Of a DNA stretch of 64,000 bases, positions 1 to 10,894 are shown piece by piece. How positions within the stretch are numbered: the first letter of the stretch is position 1; every line of letters starts with the position of its first letter. The notes below the pieces were generated by a model. It did no database searches. It saw nothing but the letters and a program-made list of their open reading frames with translations, and had not been told where the DNA came from. The stretch spans positions 19,417,268-19,481,267 of the forward strand of contig OX459100.1 of assembly GCA_949775045.1 (NCBI GenBank), in the 5' to 3' direction. The DNA is from Metridium senile (lineage: Eukaryota; Cnidaria; Anthozoa; Actiniaria; Metridiidae). A program made the translations under genes and the position numbers.

Positions 1-689
1 GTGCCTTATCAGATTCGACCTTCACACTTATCCCAATTTGTTATCTCAGAAATACTTGTTAGTCTTCCTAGGTGTCAGATTTGATAATCAATACTTAATG
101 CAGAGGGGTCTGAATGTTGCTAAGCAACGGGCCTATTGATTACACAGCGCATCACTGTCATGCATAACCAGTGGGTGGTGGGGTAGGATCACTTGCAACT
201 CGCATTCACATTGACCCTCACCTAAGTGCTGGCTTGGATGACAACAGAGTTCCCCCATGGGGTCTGTAGTGAGTGGAGGTTTGGCACTTATGCAGTCAGT
301 CTTCAGTATCAGGGCAGTCTAAAGTTTGCTGGTCTTGGCCTTATAACATGGCTCTAGTCGGGGCAGTGGGCCTACTAAAGGATCTGGCCTGTGGGGTGGT
401 GAGACTTGGTGCTGGTGGGGCCTCGGGGAGGTATTTTTTTAAAAGTCAAATGGGTGTGTACCCTATAGTTATGGAATACATTAAAAAAAAAAACACAAAA
501 TTTCAGAGTCAAACTTTATTGCACGCAAATAACAAAGACAACACGGCAGTAATAACAGAAGTAGAAAATAAACAAAGACCAAAAAACTTACAAGTGAAAA
601 AATTCTAACTCCACACAAACTTCTAAGTCGGCACCCTAAGACAGGTGGGGCACAAATTTCAAAGACAGAAAAACTTCAATGAAGTCCCT
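1..689. other. No gene recognised
   Basis: Mostly unique-looking sequence with an A-rich patch around 480-600. A 111-codon open frame exists on the plus strand but has low-complexity composition, no recognisable domain and no flanking splice signals, so I do not call it a gene. Confidence 0.5.
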
Positions 690-800
690 CCCCAAACCCA
701 TAAGTTTAATTCCCTCCCCACCCTATAAGTGAAAACCCTCCCCACCCTATAAGTGAATTCCCTCCCCACCCTATAAGTGAAAACCCTCCCCAACCCAAGA
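690..800. repeat. 23-24 bp minisatellite
   Basis: About four and a half copies of a unit with the core CCCTCCCCACCCTATAAGTG, alternating between an AAA and an ATT junction. It lies immediately left of the TIR element at 826. Confidence 0.8.
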
Positions 801-825
801 AGCATACCCCCACCCACCCCAAAGT

Positions 826-1371
826 CACCATACTGAGAAAGATGGTAGAGTCAAGGCACTTAGTCAAAAACAATTTAATGATTCATTTTTAAAGGTCAAA
901 TAAAGTGAAACAAATAAAGACAAAAATATAGTCAAATATATACAAGTGTATATCAGACTTGTCACCGATCAAGTGCCTTAACTCTATCACAACCGTTGTC
1001 AAAAATATGTATACAGAATGCATACTAAGTGTTCAAAACAAACAAAATAGACAAACGTATCCCTGCACAGTTAGACTTTGCTTTGTCGATGTTGATTCAC
1101 CAGAGATTTGCTGACATGTAGGTTTACACTGGGTTAATCCATTTAAGTAACAGATTTATTGATGGCTGAATCACACCAGATTTGCTAATAATGAATTGGC
1201 AGATTTGTCTCCATTCTTTCAATCGTCAGAGAAAGCTTTAGCTTTTTCTCTTAACAAAACAATCATGCAAATCATTGCAAATCATGCAAGATAGTGTAAG
1301 AGCAAATCCAAGTTCTTGACGGTGACATCAGCAGTCTAACTGTGCAGGTCTCCATCTTTCTCAGTATGGTG
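826..1371. mobile_element. 546-bp element with 20-bp terminal inverted repeats
   Basis: The left end CACCATACTGAGAAAGATGG is perfectly repeated in inverse orientation at 1352-1371. No open reading frame lies inside, so this looks like a non-autonomous DNA transposon. No convincing target-site duplication was seen. Confidence 0.6.
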
Positions 1372-1406
1372 TAATATCTTCCTCCCCTTCCCAACAACAA
1401 CAATAT

Positions 1407-1694
1407 GGTAAACCCAGTTACAACTGACTTGAATATTTTGAAATCAAATTGCTCGTTTTCAAATAATGATTTACTTCAAATGACAGACACCGTCTTGTTA
1501 TAATCATTGAATGCATATTACAGACAGCTGTTCACATCATTGAAACTCAGCTGGTAAAAAATGTCCAACAATTTAGTCAGTGTTATATGTTAAACAAGCA
1601 ATATATCACAACAAACTTTGTTGTTCTTGATGTTCTATGTTTGTATCACACATGAAGTCACCTTAATATTATGTCAGTTGTAACTGGGTTTACC
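1407..1694. mobile_element. 288-bp MITE
   Basis: Perfect 22-bp terminal inverted repeats begin GGTAAACCCAGTTACAACTG at 1407 and end as the reverse complement at 1694. The interior is AT-rich and non-coding. Confidence 0.65.
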
Positions 1695-2170
1695 TTACAC
1701 TTGTGTAATGGACTCATTCAGACAAGGTTTGTTTTTGTGTGTGCATTGTGTAGTTTATTATCAACATGAATTTGTGCAGCAATACCATAGAATCCTGTGG
1801 ATAATGGGTACCCTCTAATGTATTTTTAGGAACATTGTAGTTGTTTCCTTAGTCTTATACGTCAATCAATCACTTTTAAATGTTGGTTTGCCATTTGACT
1901 TTAAGTGTACACTTCCATCAATTGTTTCCCCTTTCCATATTTCAAGATGTCAATTATCAATCTTTTCAATTATGCTCCACCATAAGAAATCATTGAAACT
2001 TTGTCATTTTTTTAAATCACTGTCGCAACACCCACAGGTATTTTAATTGTGTAATAGATTATTACCTCGGAATCATGACTCACAGGGGGTATCCACAGGA
2101 TTCTATATGGTATGCTAACACATAATAACTGCGTATGAGGATACCCAGGGTATGGGGGTGAAATATTTAT
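1695..2170. other. No gene recognised
   Basis: AT-rich sequence without a recognisable coding exon or a clear repeat. Confidence 0.4.
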
Positions 2171-2477
2171 CCATCCTGCTGCTTCTTCTCTCACATCATA
2201 ATGGGCTGTTATTTCATTGGTTTTCAAACCTGTCAATATTAATAACTTATGACATTGTTAGTTTATATTGTAGCCAATACAGTATTCATTGTGTACAATA
2301 TCTCCCAGCTTGCCTTAATGTTATCTTTTATCATGTTAATATACAGACATTGTAATTGCATATTGTTTGATAAACAACTCTTGTCATGACAGATGTACAG
2401 CAATGTTCTGTATTTATGCACTATTTGAGTAATGCAGTTTTCTGCTATTTTGTTCTTGTTCATGATTGACAGGCTAA

Positions 2478-2504
2478 ATGATTGATTGATTGATTGATTG
2501 ATTG

Positions 2505-2592
<88 letters not shown>
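2478..2592. repeat. (ATTG)n microsatellite
   Basis: About 28 units of ATTG with one interruption, forming the spacer between the first two copies of the ~0.7 kb repeat. Confidence 0.95.
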
Positions 2593-2593
<1 letters not shown>

Positions 2594-3612
2594 CTAGCGG
2601 ATTGGTTGATCTGTAATACATGGGATGTAGATCAAGCTCAGTTAGGCAACAATAGTCTAAGCTCACAAACCATAATAATGACACTAAAATCTTTGTTTTT
2701 GACATGGTTATAACCTACATCCCTGCATGTATGATAACATTAAGGCAAGCTATCTTTAAGTACATACACCATACCAAATACATTACCATTGCTGGGATTT
2801 CAACTTCTCTCTCACATCATAATGGGCTGTTATTTCATTGGTTCTGCAAACCTGTCAACATTAATTACTCATGACATTGTTAGTTTATATTGTAGCCAAT
2901 ACAGTATTCATTGTGTACAATATCCCCCAGCTTGCCTTAATGTTATCTTTTATCATGTTAATGTACAGACATTGTTATTGCATATTGTTTGATAAACAGC
3001 TCTTGTCATGACAGATATTTGAATAATGCAGTTTGCTGAAATTTTGTTCTCTGTTCTTGTTTATTGCTCGATCATAATTGATTGGCTGACTGATTGATTG
3101 ACTGATTTACCAATTGATTGATTGATTGATTGACTGATTTACCAATTGATTGATTGATTGATTAGTTGCTTGATCTGTAATACATGGGATGTAGATCAAG
3201 CTCAGGAGAAAGCAACAATAAAGTCTAAGCTCACAAACCATAATAATGACACTAAAATCTTTGATTTTGACACGGTTATAACCTACATCCCTGCATGTAT
3301 GATAACATTAAGGCAAGCTATCTTTAAGTACATACACCATACCAAATACATTACCATCGCTGGGATTTCAACTTCTCTCTCACATCATAATGAGCTGTTA
3401 TTTCATTGGTTTTCAAACCTGTCAACATTAATAACTCATGACATTGTTAGTTTACATAGTAGCCAATACATGTACAGTATTCATTATGTACAATATCTCC
3501 CAGCTTGCCTTAATGTTATCTTTTATCATGTTAATGTACAGACATTGTAATGCATATTGTTTGATAAACAACTCTTGTCATAGCAGATGTACAGCAATGT
3601 TTTGTATTTATG

Positions 3613-3793
3613 CAGGGGTGGATCCAGAAATTTGACAAGTGGGTGAACTTTGATATCCTTTTGGCAGATAACGGCAGACACAAGAGTGCAGAGATCGTAA
3701 TGTGCCCGCTTTTCTTTACTAAAACGGGACTTTACTACAAAAAGGGGGTGGGGGTGAAAAGTCACCCAGTTCACCCCCCTCTGTCTGCCCCTG
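3613..3793. mobile_element. 181-bp MITE with 5-bp TTATG target duplication
   Basis: The ends are CAGGGGTGGA and the inverse of CAGGGGCAGA. TTATG flanks the element on both sides (3608-3612 and 3794-3798). The paralogous repeat copy at 2411-2420 carries the uninterrupted site with a single TTATG, giving an empty-site comparison within the window. Confidence 0.85.
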
Positions 3794-3859
3794 TTATGCA
3801 CTATTTGAATAATGCAGTTGGCTGCAATTTTGTTCTCTGTTCATTTTTATTGCTTGGTC

Positions 3860-3862
<3 letters not shown>

Positions 3863-3912
<50 letters not shown>

Positions 3913-3962
3913 CGACTGACTGACTGACTGGCTGACCAATTGATTGATTGATTGATTGATAA
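3863..3962. repeat. (ATTG)n / (GACT)n microsatellite
   Basis: TGAT/ATTG units interrupted by a short GACTGACTGACTG run. It is the spacer before the truncated fourth copy of the ~0.7 kb repeat. Confidence 0.9.
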
Positions 3963-4339
3963 GTTGATTGATCTGTAATACATGGGATGTAGATCAAGCT
4001 CAGGTAGGAAATATAGTCTAAGTTCTAAATCCATAATAATGACACTAAAAGGTTTGTTTTTGACATGGTTATAACCTACATCCCTGCATGTATGATAACA
4101 TTAAGGCAAGCTATCTTTAAGTACATACACCATAACAAATACATTACCATTGCTGACTTGATACAATATCATCACTGTCTAATACCATTGCTGTACCAGT
4201 AGATCTTGTTGACTTGATTCAGTTTGTTTACTGTGTCACTAACACCATGTCCTTTAAAGGCTGAAAAGTACTTGGAACTCCATACAAATGTTATACAATA
4301 AATAACACATCATTTTTAAATAAACCTTATGTTTCTACT

Positions 4340-4582
4340 CTAGGGGTGGTGAATGCTTTATCTTGCTATTACTCAAGCATAATAAATGACTTGTGTTATA
4401 ACATGAAAGTCTTTGATCACATCAATCTTGTGAAAACAATTCTTGCAAAATTGAGCAAGATCTTTTGAGTCACATCCAAGAAACAAATAACCTTTTATCA
4501 TTTGTAAGTGAACAGTTGGAATTAACTTTGAATGTTGAATAAACAAGCTTTGTTGTAAATAGTGTATATTCACCACCCTTAG
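4340..4582. mobile_element. 243-bp foldback element
   Basis: The left end CTAGGGGTGGTGAAT is matched in inverse orientation by ATTCACCACCCTTAG at the right end. The interior is non-coding. Confidence 0.55.
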
Positions 4583-5056
4583 GATATACAATACCGTGTG
4601 TGTAAGCTATGATCTCCAAAGTCAATGGTTCCATTCTGGACAAGGGTTTTTATTATTTTTACTGCATCAAGTAAAGTGTTGTGGCTTGTAGTCTTGTCTT
4701 ATCTTGGATGCTTCAGTATTTTACTTCCAGTGGCAACAGTTAGTCAGCTATAAACATTGTCCAAAGGACTAACTTGTGTCATCACACGATCTGTTGTAGC
4801 TGTGACATGCTTGTGTTTATGTGGGAATCAGTTCTTGGTATTTTACTATGACAGTGAGTCAGCTACAGACATTGTCCACCAGGCTATCTTGTGTCATCAT
4901 ATTACCAATCTGTTTTAGCTGCTACTGGAGGAATCAGTTCTTGGTATTTTGCTGTGTTAGATGTACATGTGTCCACAAGGCTATCTTGTGTCATCAAATC
5001 TGTTCTAATATTAAAGACTTTGTAAAACACAGTCAAAAAGAATATATATTTTATTA
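4583..5056. repeat. Degenerate direct repeats
   Basis: Three diverged copies of a block around ACATTGTCCACCAGGCTATC followed by TTGTGTCATCA occur near 4755, 4868 and 4970. No gene recognised. Confidence 0.4.
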
Positions 5057-5587
5057 GCTTTTTCCTTCATACGCAGGCAGGGACACCACAACAGCTTACG
5101 CCAATTACTGTGGGCCCTGTAGTATGCTGAAACCTGACTGTTGTGCCGGGAGACAATCCCCTGCTTTTTTCGAAGAGCACAACAGGATCTTTTACGTCCA
5201 CCTTATATAGGAATTAGAGTGAAGGCAGACAGGACCTCCGGTTTTACGAGGCACTGAGAGAGTGAAGTGTCTTGCCCAAGGACCCAACCCCATTTGCCTG
5301 GACCGGTTATCAAACCCAGACCATTAGGGACTGGTCATAAAGTACAGGGGGGGGGTGGGCTGGTAAAACCCAAATCGATTGGACTTGTTTACTAATGACC
5401 CAACCTTAAAAAAAGCTGAAAATACAATGGCCCACTCAAATCCAAGGTCATAAATATAAATGGCCCACCCCAACCTTAAGTAATATACCCGACTCACCAA
5501 CCAGTCACAACTGCCAAAATAATTTTCTCTGGATCACTTGTCTTCCACTTCTTGTGATTTTAGCTGGCATGGCATCTTGATTTCCAT

Positions 5588-6688
5588 CTATAATCTCATT
5601 TTCTTCATTGCTTTCAGTATCATCTTCACTGCTCCCGAAAATCCAATTTCGTGAATGACAATGTCATTTCTTTCCTCATCACTTTCATCAGTATATTCAT
5701 CTGTGTCCTCCAACCTATTATGATCGATCTCCTCAGTCTGCTCTGTAGATGTATTTGTAGTAGCGTTCAGAAACTGCATCGAAAGCCATGCGTTAATAGC
5801 AAGGACTTTCTCATTTTTCTTCATTCTAGGCTTCAGCAGATTGTGCTTCTTGAGAAAGAGATCTAGGACTGACACTTTGAGTTTTTTAAGTGTTCCCGTT
5901 TCTTGCATTTCTTTCCAGTTGTAATCTTCATACACTTTTGACGATTCAGTAACTTTGTTTTTTTTGCCCCTCTTGTGCCCTCTTAATTCTTTTAACTTTT
6001 AGATATTGCAAATGCTCTAAGTATTTCTTGACCAGATCCTCCCTAACTGCAAATTTCTTCGAGAATTCTTTAATAGATTCGGTGTCATCTAAGGATATGT
6101 TTTCATTTTCGAAACACTTTCGGAGCTGTGCTCTAGGTTGATAGTCATCAACATCCCTTTGAATACCATCTTCCTTGACTATCGGTGTCTTATCGTATGG
6201 CAAATACTTAAGACTCGGAAGAGCAGCTTCATCGGGTTTGGACCTTGGAACACGTTCAATTGAATTGAGAGCTTGGGATACTTCTCACAGAATTCGCACA
6301 TATTGCTGGATCTTGAACTGCAAGAACCCTTCAAGAACTCCATGTAGAGCTCCCCTACTTCCACGTGGCGTTTAATGAATAATTGAATTTTCTTGAAGTA
6401 AAAATGCCCAGGCATGGTTGCTTGCTTAGTTTCTGATGAAGCTGTCCATAAATGAAGCTCTGTGCTATTAAAAAAGAATTGTGATTCCTTTTTTGATGTC
6501 ACGTAAGCCTTCATAAAGTCTCCTGATGGGCCTGGTTCATCTTGGATCCTGTTTTTTACTTCGTCGGCAACAAGCCATGCGTTCGTTTCCATTGCGGTTT
6601 CCTCAAGCAAAGTTATTTCCTGAATGGAAATATTCGCCAGCTCATTGTCGCTAAGATTCCCAATAGGATCTCTGTAGTCCCACTTCAA
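5588..6688 (-). pseudogene. Broken transposon-carried protein with SAP-like C-terminal region
   Basis: Three successive minus-strand reading-frame pieces (6688-6179, 6203-5946, 5935-5588) align end to end as one protein interrupted by frameshifts near 6240 and in an A-run near 5950. The first piece opens without ATG. The middle piece is rich in charged helices. The last contains a short Lys/Leu-rich segment (LKKLKVSVLDLFLKKHNLLK) resembling SAP-type helix-extended-loop-helix DNA-binding motifs, then an acidic tail. I cannot name the family. Its place between the TIRs says it belongs to the transposon. No catalytic triad was identified. Confidence 0.5.
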
Positions 6689-7187
6689 ATTTCAAGAAAA
6701 CTCAATAAGTAAGCTTATTGATTTGAGCAAAAAGATTGAAAAATCAGTTGATGAACTTGAAACAATTCTAAAAAAGCACAAAAAGATGTTTCCATTTGCC
6801 AAAGAAGTCTACACAACCAAGAAAAGGAGACAAAAAGAAAATAAAGCAAAGTCTAAGAAAAGAAAATTTGCCCCAAAGAACTGCAGCCAGCTAATGAAAG
6901 AAATTGTTTTACTGGAGCAAGATGAGTTAAGCCCTGACAAACAGATATCATCTGAAGTATTGAAAGTTGATTCTGTCAAATCTGTAAGTAAAAAAAATGC
7001 TAAATGGCTGAAACTACTCATCAAAGAAGGAAGATTTTCCATTGATGCTTTAGCAAAAATAAAGACACTATTAAAAGAAGACATCCGGTTATTGGTGTTT
7101 GATTCTGACGATGAGGATGAGGCTGAAGATGAAAATACTGATAGTGAAAATGAGAGTGACATAAATGATTTTGATGATGTTGCTTAA
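6678..7187 (+). CDS. Transposon-carried small basic/acidic protein
   Basis: An open frame of about 170 codons starts after a stop at 6675 and has no early ATG, so its true start may lie in an upstream exon or be lost. The N-terminal half is Lys-rich with a nuclear-localisation-like stretch (KKRRQKENKAKSKKRK). The C-terminal 35 residues are almost entirely Asp/Glu/Ser. It is divergent to the broken minus-strand ORF and lies wholly inside the transposon. Function unknown; a DNA-binding accessory protein is possible, but that is inference only. Confidence 0.4.
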   Translation, partial: SHFKFQENSISKLIDLSKKIEKSVDELETILKKHKKMFPFAKEVYTTKKRRQKENKAKSKKRKFAPKNCSQLMKEIVLLEQDELSPDKQISSEVLKVDSVKSVSKKNAKWLKLLIKEGRFSIDALAKIKTLLKEDIRLLVFDSDDEDEAEDENTDSENESDINDFDDVA

Positions 7188-7462
7188 ATGAAGGTGGAGT
7201 TTGTGATGCATGTTTATGATTAAATATATTTTTTTCTCTTGACAGTGTTTATTTTTTTCTCTACTTTTTTTCTATTTTCATTTTAACATGGCCCACCCCT
7301 AAGTCATACTCATTTTGTACATAGCCCACCCTTTTTTGAAGCAGAAAAACAAATGGCCCACCCCCTGATTTTACCAGCCCACCCACCCCTGTACTTTATG
7401 ACCAGTCCCTTAGGCTTGGAATTTGATACCCTGACCACTAGACCATCACACCTCTCTTAGCC

Positions 7463-7644
7463 AAAAACATATTGCAGTCTTTTCATCCATCAATATGTAA
7501 AAGACCCTTACCAGCATGTACCGCTGACTGAATTTTGTGGACCATGAAAGTCACACATTCAGACATTTTGATAAAAATTATTCTACAAGTTATTTTCAAT
7601 CGTTTTTCTCATAGTAAACTGACTGCAAATGAATTATAACAATC
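7463..7644. other. No gene recognised
   Basis: AT-rich spacer between the SINE and the 79-bp satellite. Confidence 0.4.
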
Positions 7645-8355
7645 AAATCAAAATAAACAATGCAAAGCATGCTGGTAAGTGATCATGGGTTGTTATGGTT
7701 ACAGTCACCCATGTATCTCCTTTAAATCAAAATAAACAATGCAAAGCATGCTGGTAAGTGATCATGGGTTGTTATGGTTACAGTCACCCATGTATCTCCT
7801 TTAAATCAAAATAAACAATGCAAAGCATGCTGGTAAGTGATCATGGGTTGTTATGGTTACAGTCACCCAATGTATCTCCTTTAAATCAAAATAAACAATG
7901 CAAAGCATGCTGGTAAGTGAATCATGGGTTGTTATGGTTACAGTCACCCATGTATCTCCTTTAAATCAAAATAAACAATGCAAAGCATGCTGGTAAGTGA
8001 GCATGGGTCGTTATGGTTACAGTCACCCAATGTATCTCCTTTAAATCAAAATAAACAATGCAAAGCATGCTGGTAAGTGATCATGTGTTGCTATGGTTAC
8101 AGTCACCCATGTATGTCCTTTAAATCAAAATAAACAATGCAAAGCATGCTGGTAAGTGATCATGTGTTGCTATGGTTACAGTCACCCATGTATGTCCTTT
8201 AAATCAAAATAAACAATGCAAAGCATGCTGGTAAGTGATCATGTGTTGCTATGGTTACAGTCACCCATGTATGTCCTTTAAATCAAAATAAACAATGCAA
8301 AGCATGCTGGTAAGTGATCATGTGTTGTTATGGTTACAGTCACCCAATGTATCTC
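7645..8355. repeat. 79-bp tandem satellite, nine copies
   Basis: Nine head-to-tail copies of 79-80 bp marked by AATGCAAAGCATGCTGGTAA. Variants in the latter half (CATGGGTTGTT versus CATGTGTTGCT) split the array into an older and a more recently amplified block. No protein-coding potential. Confidence 0.95.
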
Positions 8356-8442
8356 CTTATTCACTCATTCGTTTCATGTTTCATTATTTTATTTCATTAT
8401 TCTTTTTAATTCTTTTTTCTTTCATTCATTCAATCTGTCATT

Positions 8443-8637
8443 AACAGGTTCCCATTTAAATCTGTACTTTCCCATTTAAATCTGTACTTATGCAAATTGT
8501 GTTGATGTGTGCTAAACACACAGATTAACCAATCAGAGTATTTTATTTCTGAAGTGAACTTCTCTGATTGGTTGATCTGTGTGTTTAGCACACATCAACA
8601 AAATTTGCATAAGTACAGATTTAAATGGGAACCTGTT
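8443..8637. mobile_element. Palindromic MITE, copy 1
   Basis: Both ends are AACAGGTTCCCATTTAAATC in inverse orientation and the whole 195 bp folds back. The flanks carry the 4-bp duplication CATT. Each arm contains an octamer-like ATGCAAAT and a CCAAT-type AACCAATCAGAG. A second copy lies at 36516-36730. Confidence 0.9.
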
Positions 8638-8756
8638 CATTGTCTTTTAATTCAATTAGAATTATCCTTTCATCTAACATACATTACTACTAATGTAAGT
8701 ACATACTTACAAAGCTTGTATCTTTTACCTCTGATTCTCTATGTAGATTTGTATTG

Positions 8757-8855
8757 TTTCTCTTTTCTTTCTTGGGAAGGCAAGACACCACAACAGCTTA
8801 ACTCCAATTCCCAGTGGGGCTCAGATAGGTCAGACCACCACACACCATTTGTATT
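8757..8855 (+). mobile_element. SINE tail fragment
   Basis: The sequence GACACCACAACAGCTTA followed by CCAATTCCCAGTGG matches the tail of the SINE at 5057 in the same relative orientation. The tRNA-like head is absent. Confidence 0.45.
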
Positions 8856-9183
8856 ACAAATGATGATAACCATTTGCTCCTCTCTGTCTCTCCTTGTAGA
8901 TCCTCCCACCAAGTATGGGTAAGGTACAAGCCATCTTGTGTCTAGCTTGACATGGCATGTAGTGTAGCACAGTCTAGGCTGGCTTTTGTCATGTTATGAT
9001 CTGAAAATGAAAATTCACTGAGTTAAGATTTAGAATTATTATATTGTATGAGTACAAAATGAACATCCTTCGAAACCTTGTTAAGACTTGTTAATAGTTT
9101 TATTGGAATGAAAACCTGTAAAAATAAAACCTGTGAAATAAAATATGTTGATAAATAGATCAGACAACTATACTGTCTACTAG
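8856..9183. other. No gene recognised
   Basis: Apart from an isolated 19-nt segment bounded by excellent splice-site sequences (8900-8918, see findings), nothing recognisable. Confidence 0.4.
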
Positions 9184-10004
9184 AGTCTACCCACTATTCT
9201 ACCACCGGGCCAGAGTATAGTTCACGTTTGTATCCACTTGTAATCTTTTTGTTTTTATAGTTAGCAACAGACATGTATTAGTTTGCTTTTAATTGTTATT
9301 CCATTGACCCTTCGTCATATTATGTGTAGCTCCTATTTCAATCTCGTCATTTGGTCTATCTAGTATTAAAAGCAATCGTATATCACAGAATTAATCAGTA
9401 ACTTCTTTAACGGCCCCAGAAGGTATATAAGATACCGTATATACATGTAAGGTATCTGATATACCTTTGAGGGTTGTTAAAGAAGTTGCTGATTTATTCC
9501 GAGTGACATACAATCGTTTCTACTACCAGATAGACTAAAATAGAGAGATTGAAATAGGAGCTACACATACAAAAGGTCAATCGTATACCAAAGCAAAGTA
9601 ATAAGGTATCTGATATATCTTTGAGGGTTGTTAAAGAAGTTACTGATTTATTCCGAGTGACATAAAATCGTTTCTACTACCAGATAGACTAAAATAAAGA
9701 GATTGAAATAGGAGCTACACATACAAAAGGTCAATCGTATACCAAAGCAAAGTAATAAGGTATCTGATATACCTTTGAGGGTTGTTAAAGAAGTTACTGA
9801 TTTATTCCGAGTGACATAAAATCGTTTCTACTACCAGATAGACTAATATGAAGAGATTGAAATAGGAGCTACACATTATTACAAAAGGTCAATCTTATAC
9901 CAAAGCAAAGTAATACATGATTGGTGATAACTATAAATACATGGAGATTACAAACAAATACAAACCCAAATGATACTCTGGCACCCGTGATTCTACAGTA
10001 GATG
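9184..10004. mobile_element. Palindromic element with a triplicated arm
   Basis: The left part (9184-9445) is the inverse of the right part. The ends carry CCAGAGTATAGTTC and the inverse of TGATACTCTGG. One arm contains a 154-bp unit present three times in tandem from 9451, 9605 and 9759, marked by GGTATCTGATATACCTTTG, whereas the opposite arm has it once. Confidence 0.8.
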
Positions 10005-10046
10005 GTTGTACGAAGCCTGAATAACTTTATCCAGGCTTCGTACAAC
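10005..10046. repeat. 15-bp perfect hairpin
   Basis: GTTGTACGAAGCCTG and its exact reverse complement are separated by 12 nt. It directly abuts the palindromic element, so it may be a separate small foldback insertion. Confidence 0.7.
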
Positions 10047-10125
10047 TGGCCCCAAGTTTATCACCATCGCTCCATACTAATGACAAAATATACTAAACAA
10101 TGACTTACTTTACATAATACCAGGG

Positions 10126-10371
10126 TTGACCTCCTCCACAATAAAGCCATCAACTGTGCATACATGGTCCTCTTGTGGAGATCAGCTTCTTTGCACAACA
10201 CAGAGCCACGATAAGGAAGCACCAACTACTGAAGGCTTACAAATATTTCTAGGAGAAAACTTGCAAGTTTGGAGAGATTTTCCAGCTGAATACCATCCTA
10301 GACAACTGAGAAAGAGACTAAACAAAGTAGTAAGCTACAAAACAGTGCTGTATATGTGTGTGGTGTTGGTG
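10126..10371 (+). pseudogene. Exon-like sequence, paralogue of the 15.1-kb minus-strand exons
   Basis: A plus-strand open frame runs from a possible acceptor (CATAATACCAG, ending 10124) to a good donor (GTGAGT after position 10371). Its last part, encoding LQVWRDFPAEYHPRQLRKRL, is nearly identical in DNA to minus-strand 14940-15110. Upstream, weaker similarity continues to both minus-strand exons without the intervening intron, as in a processed copy. No ATG opens the frame. Function unknown. Confidence 0.3.
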
Positions 10372-10439
10372 AGTACATGAAGTATTTTATGGCTGTTTTG
10401 CATTTGCTGTTGCACGGCTGTTGAACTGTAAAACTATAA

Positions 10440-10894
10440 AATGGACCATTCCTTCAAGGAAGTTTTACTTCCTACATTAACTAGGAATGGTTCATCTTTA
10501 AATAGAATACAGTAAATCTAACAATTGATATCAAATATTTAAAATAAAGTTAAACACAAGTAAAGAGCCAATTGCAATACCCAAAACTGACCTGCAATAG
10601 TGAACCATCACAAATTAGTAAGTAATTTTAATTAGTAGGTGTTACGGCAATCTCTGTTTTAATAAAATATAACTTTTTTCATTTGAATGAGTTTATTCTT
10701 TACCTATATATATTCTTAATATATAATATTTATATTGTGTTTATTTATTAGGTATCTAATATATAATGTTTACATTGTGTATGTTTATTAGGTATCTAAT
10801 ATAATTTATGTTTAATATATATTGATTATGTTGTTTCTTTATTCTTGCTTTGCTGATGTTTAAAATCAGGGAAAATGAAATATTTTATTGTGAA
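10440..10894. other. Extension of an old inverted duplication
   Basis: Diverged similarity to the reverse complement of about 14800-14935 continues to roughly 10560. The rest is AT-rich without a recognisable gene. Confidence 0.4.

Larger units (their letters stand above)
2171..4165. repeat. Four copies of a ~0.6-0.75 kb repeat
   Basis: A unit containing TCTCACATCATAATGGGCTG, a CATGACATTGTTAGTTTA block and a segment with CATCCCTGCATGTATGATAA recurs from about 2190, 2610 and 3180, with a truncated copy from about 3980. Copies are separated by TGAT tetranucleotide runs. Short reading frames within it recur only because the repeat recurs. The unit also carries the short inverted pair TAACATTAAGGCAAGC / GCTTGCCTTAATGTTA. 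Confidence 0.8.
5327..7409. mobile_element. 2.08-kb DNA transposon with TTA target duplication
   Basis: Terminal inverted repeats begin GGGACTGGTCATAAAGTACA on the left and are mirrored at the right end (7390-7409). TTA is duplicated on both sides. Subterminal regions carry multiple ATGGCCCACCCC-type repeats in opposite orientations. A 3-bp TTA duplication is typical of the PIF/Harbinger superfamily, but no DDE transposase is recognisable, so the assignment is inference. Two convergent-origin ORF regions (minus 5588-6688, plus 6678-7187) start near its middle. Confidence 0.8.
5057..7462 (-). mobile_element. tRNA-derived SINE, split by a DNA transposon
   Basis: Read on the minus strand, 7462-7413 joined to 5326-5057 gives one element. 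The tRNA-like head has an A-box-like TGGTCTAGTGGTC and a B-box-like GGTTTGATAACC. It is followed by a body containing TTGGGCAAGACACTTCAC, a motif common in animal SINE bodies. The element at 5327-7409 interrupts it at TTA. Fragments of its tail recur at 8757-8855, 14456-14620 and near 43440-43570, which supports a dispersed family. Confidence 0.65.

Noticed and set aside
273..608. 111-codon plus-strand open frame
   Set aside because: No domain, no splice context, low-complexity Lys/Asn-rich end; likely chance.
7645..8355. CRISPR-like array
   Set aside because: Repeats are contiguous 79-bp units without unique spacers in a eukaryotic genome; an ordinary satellite.
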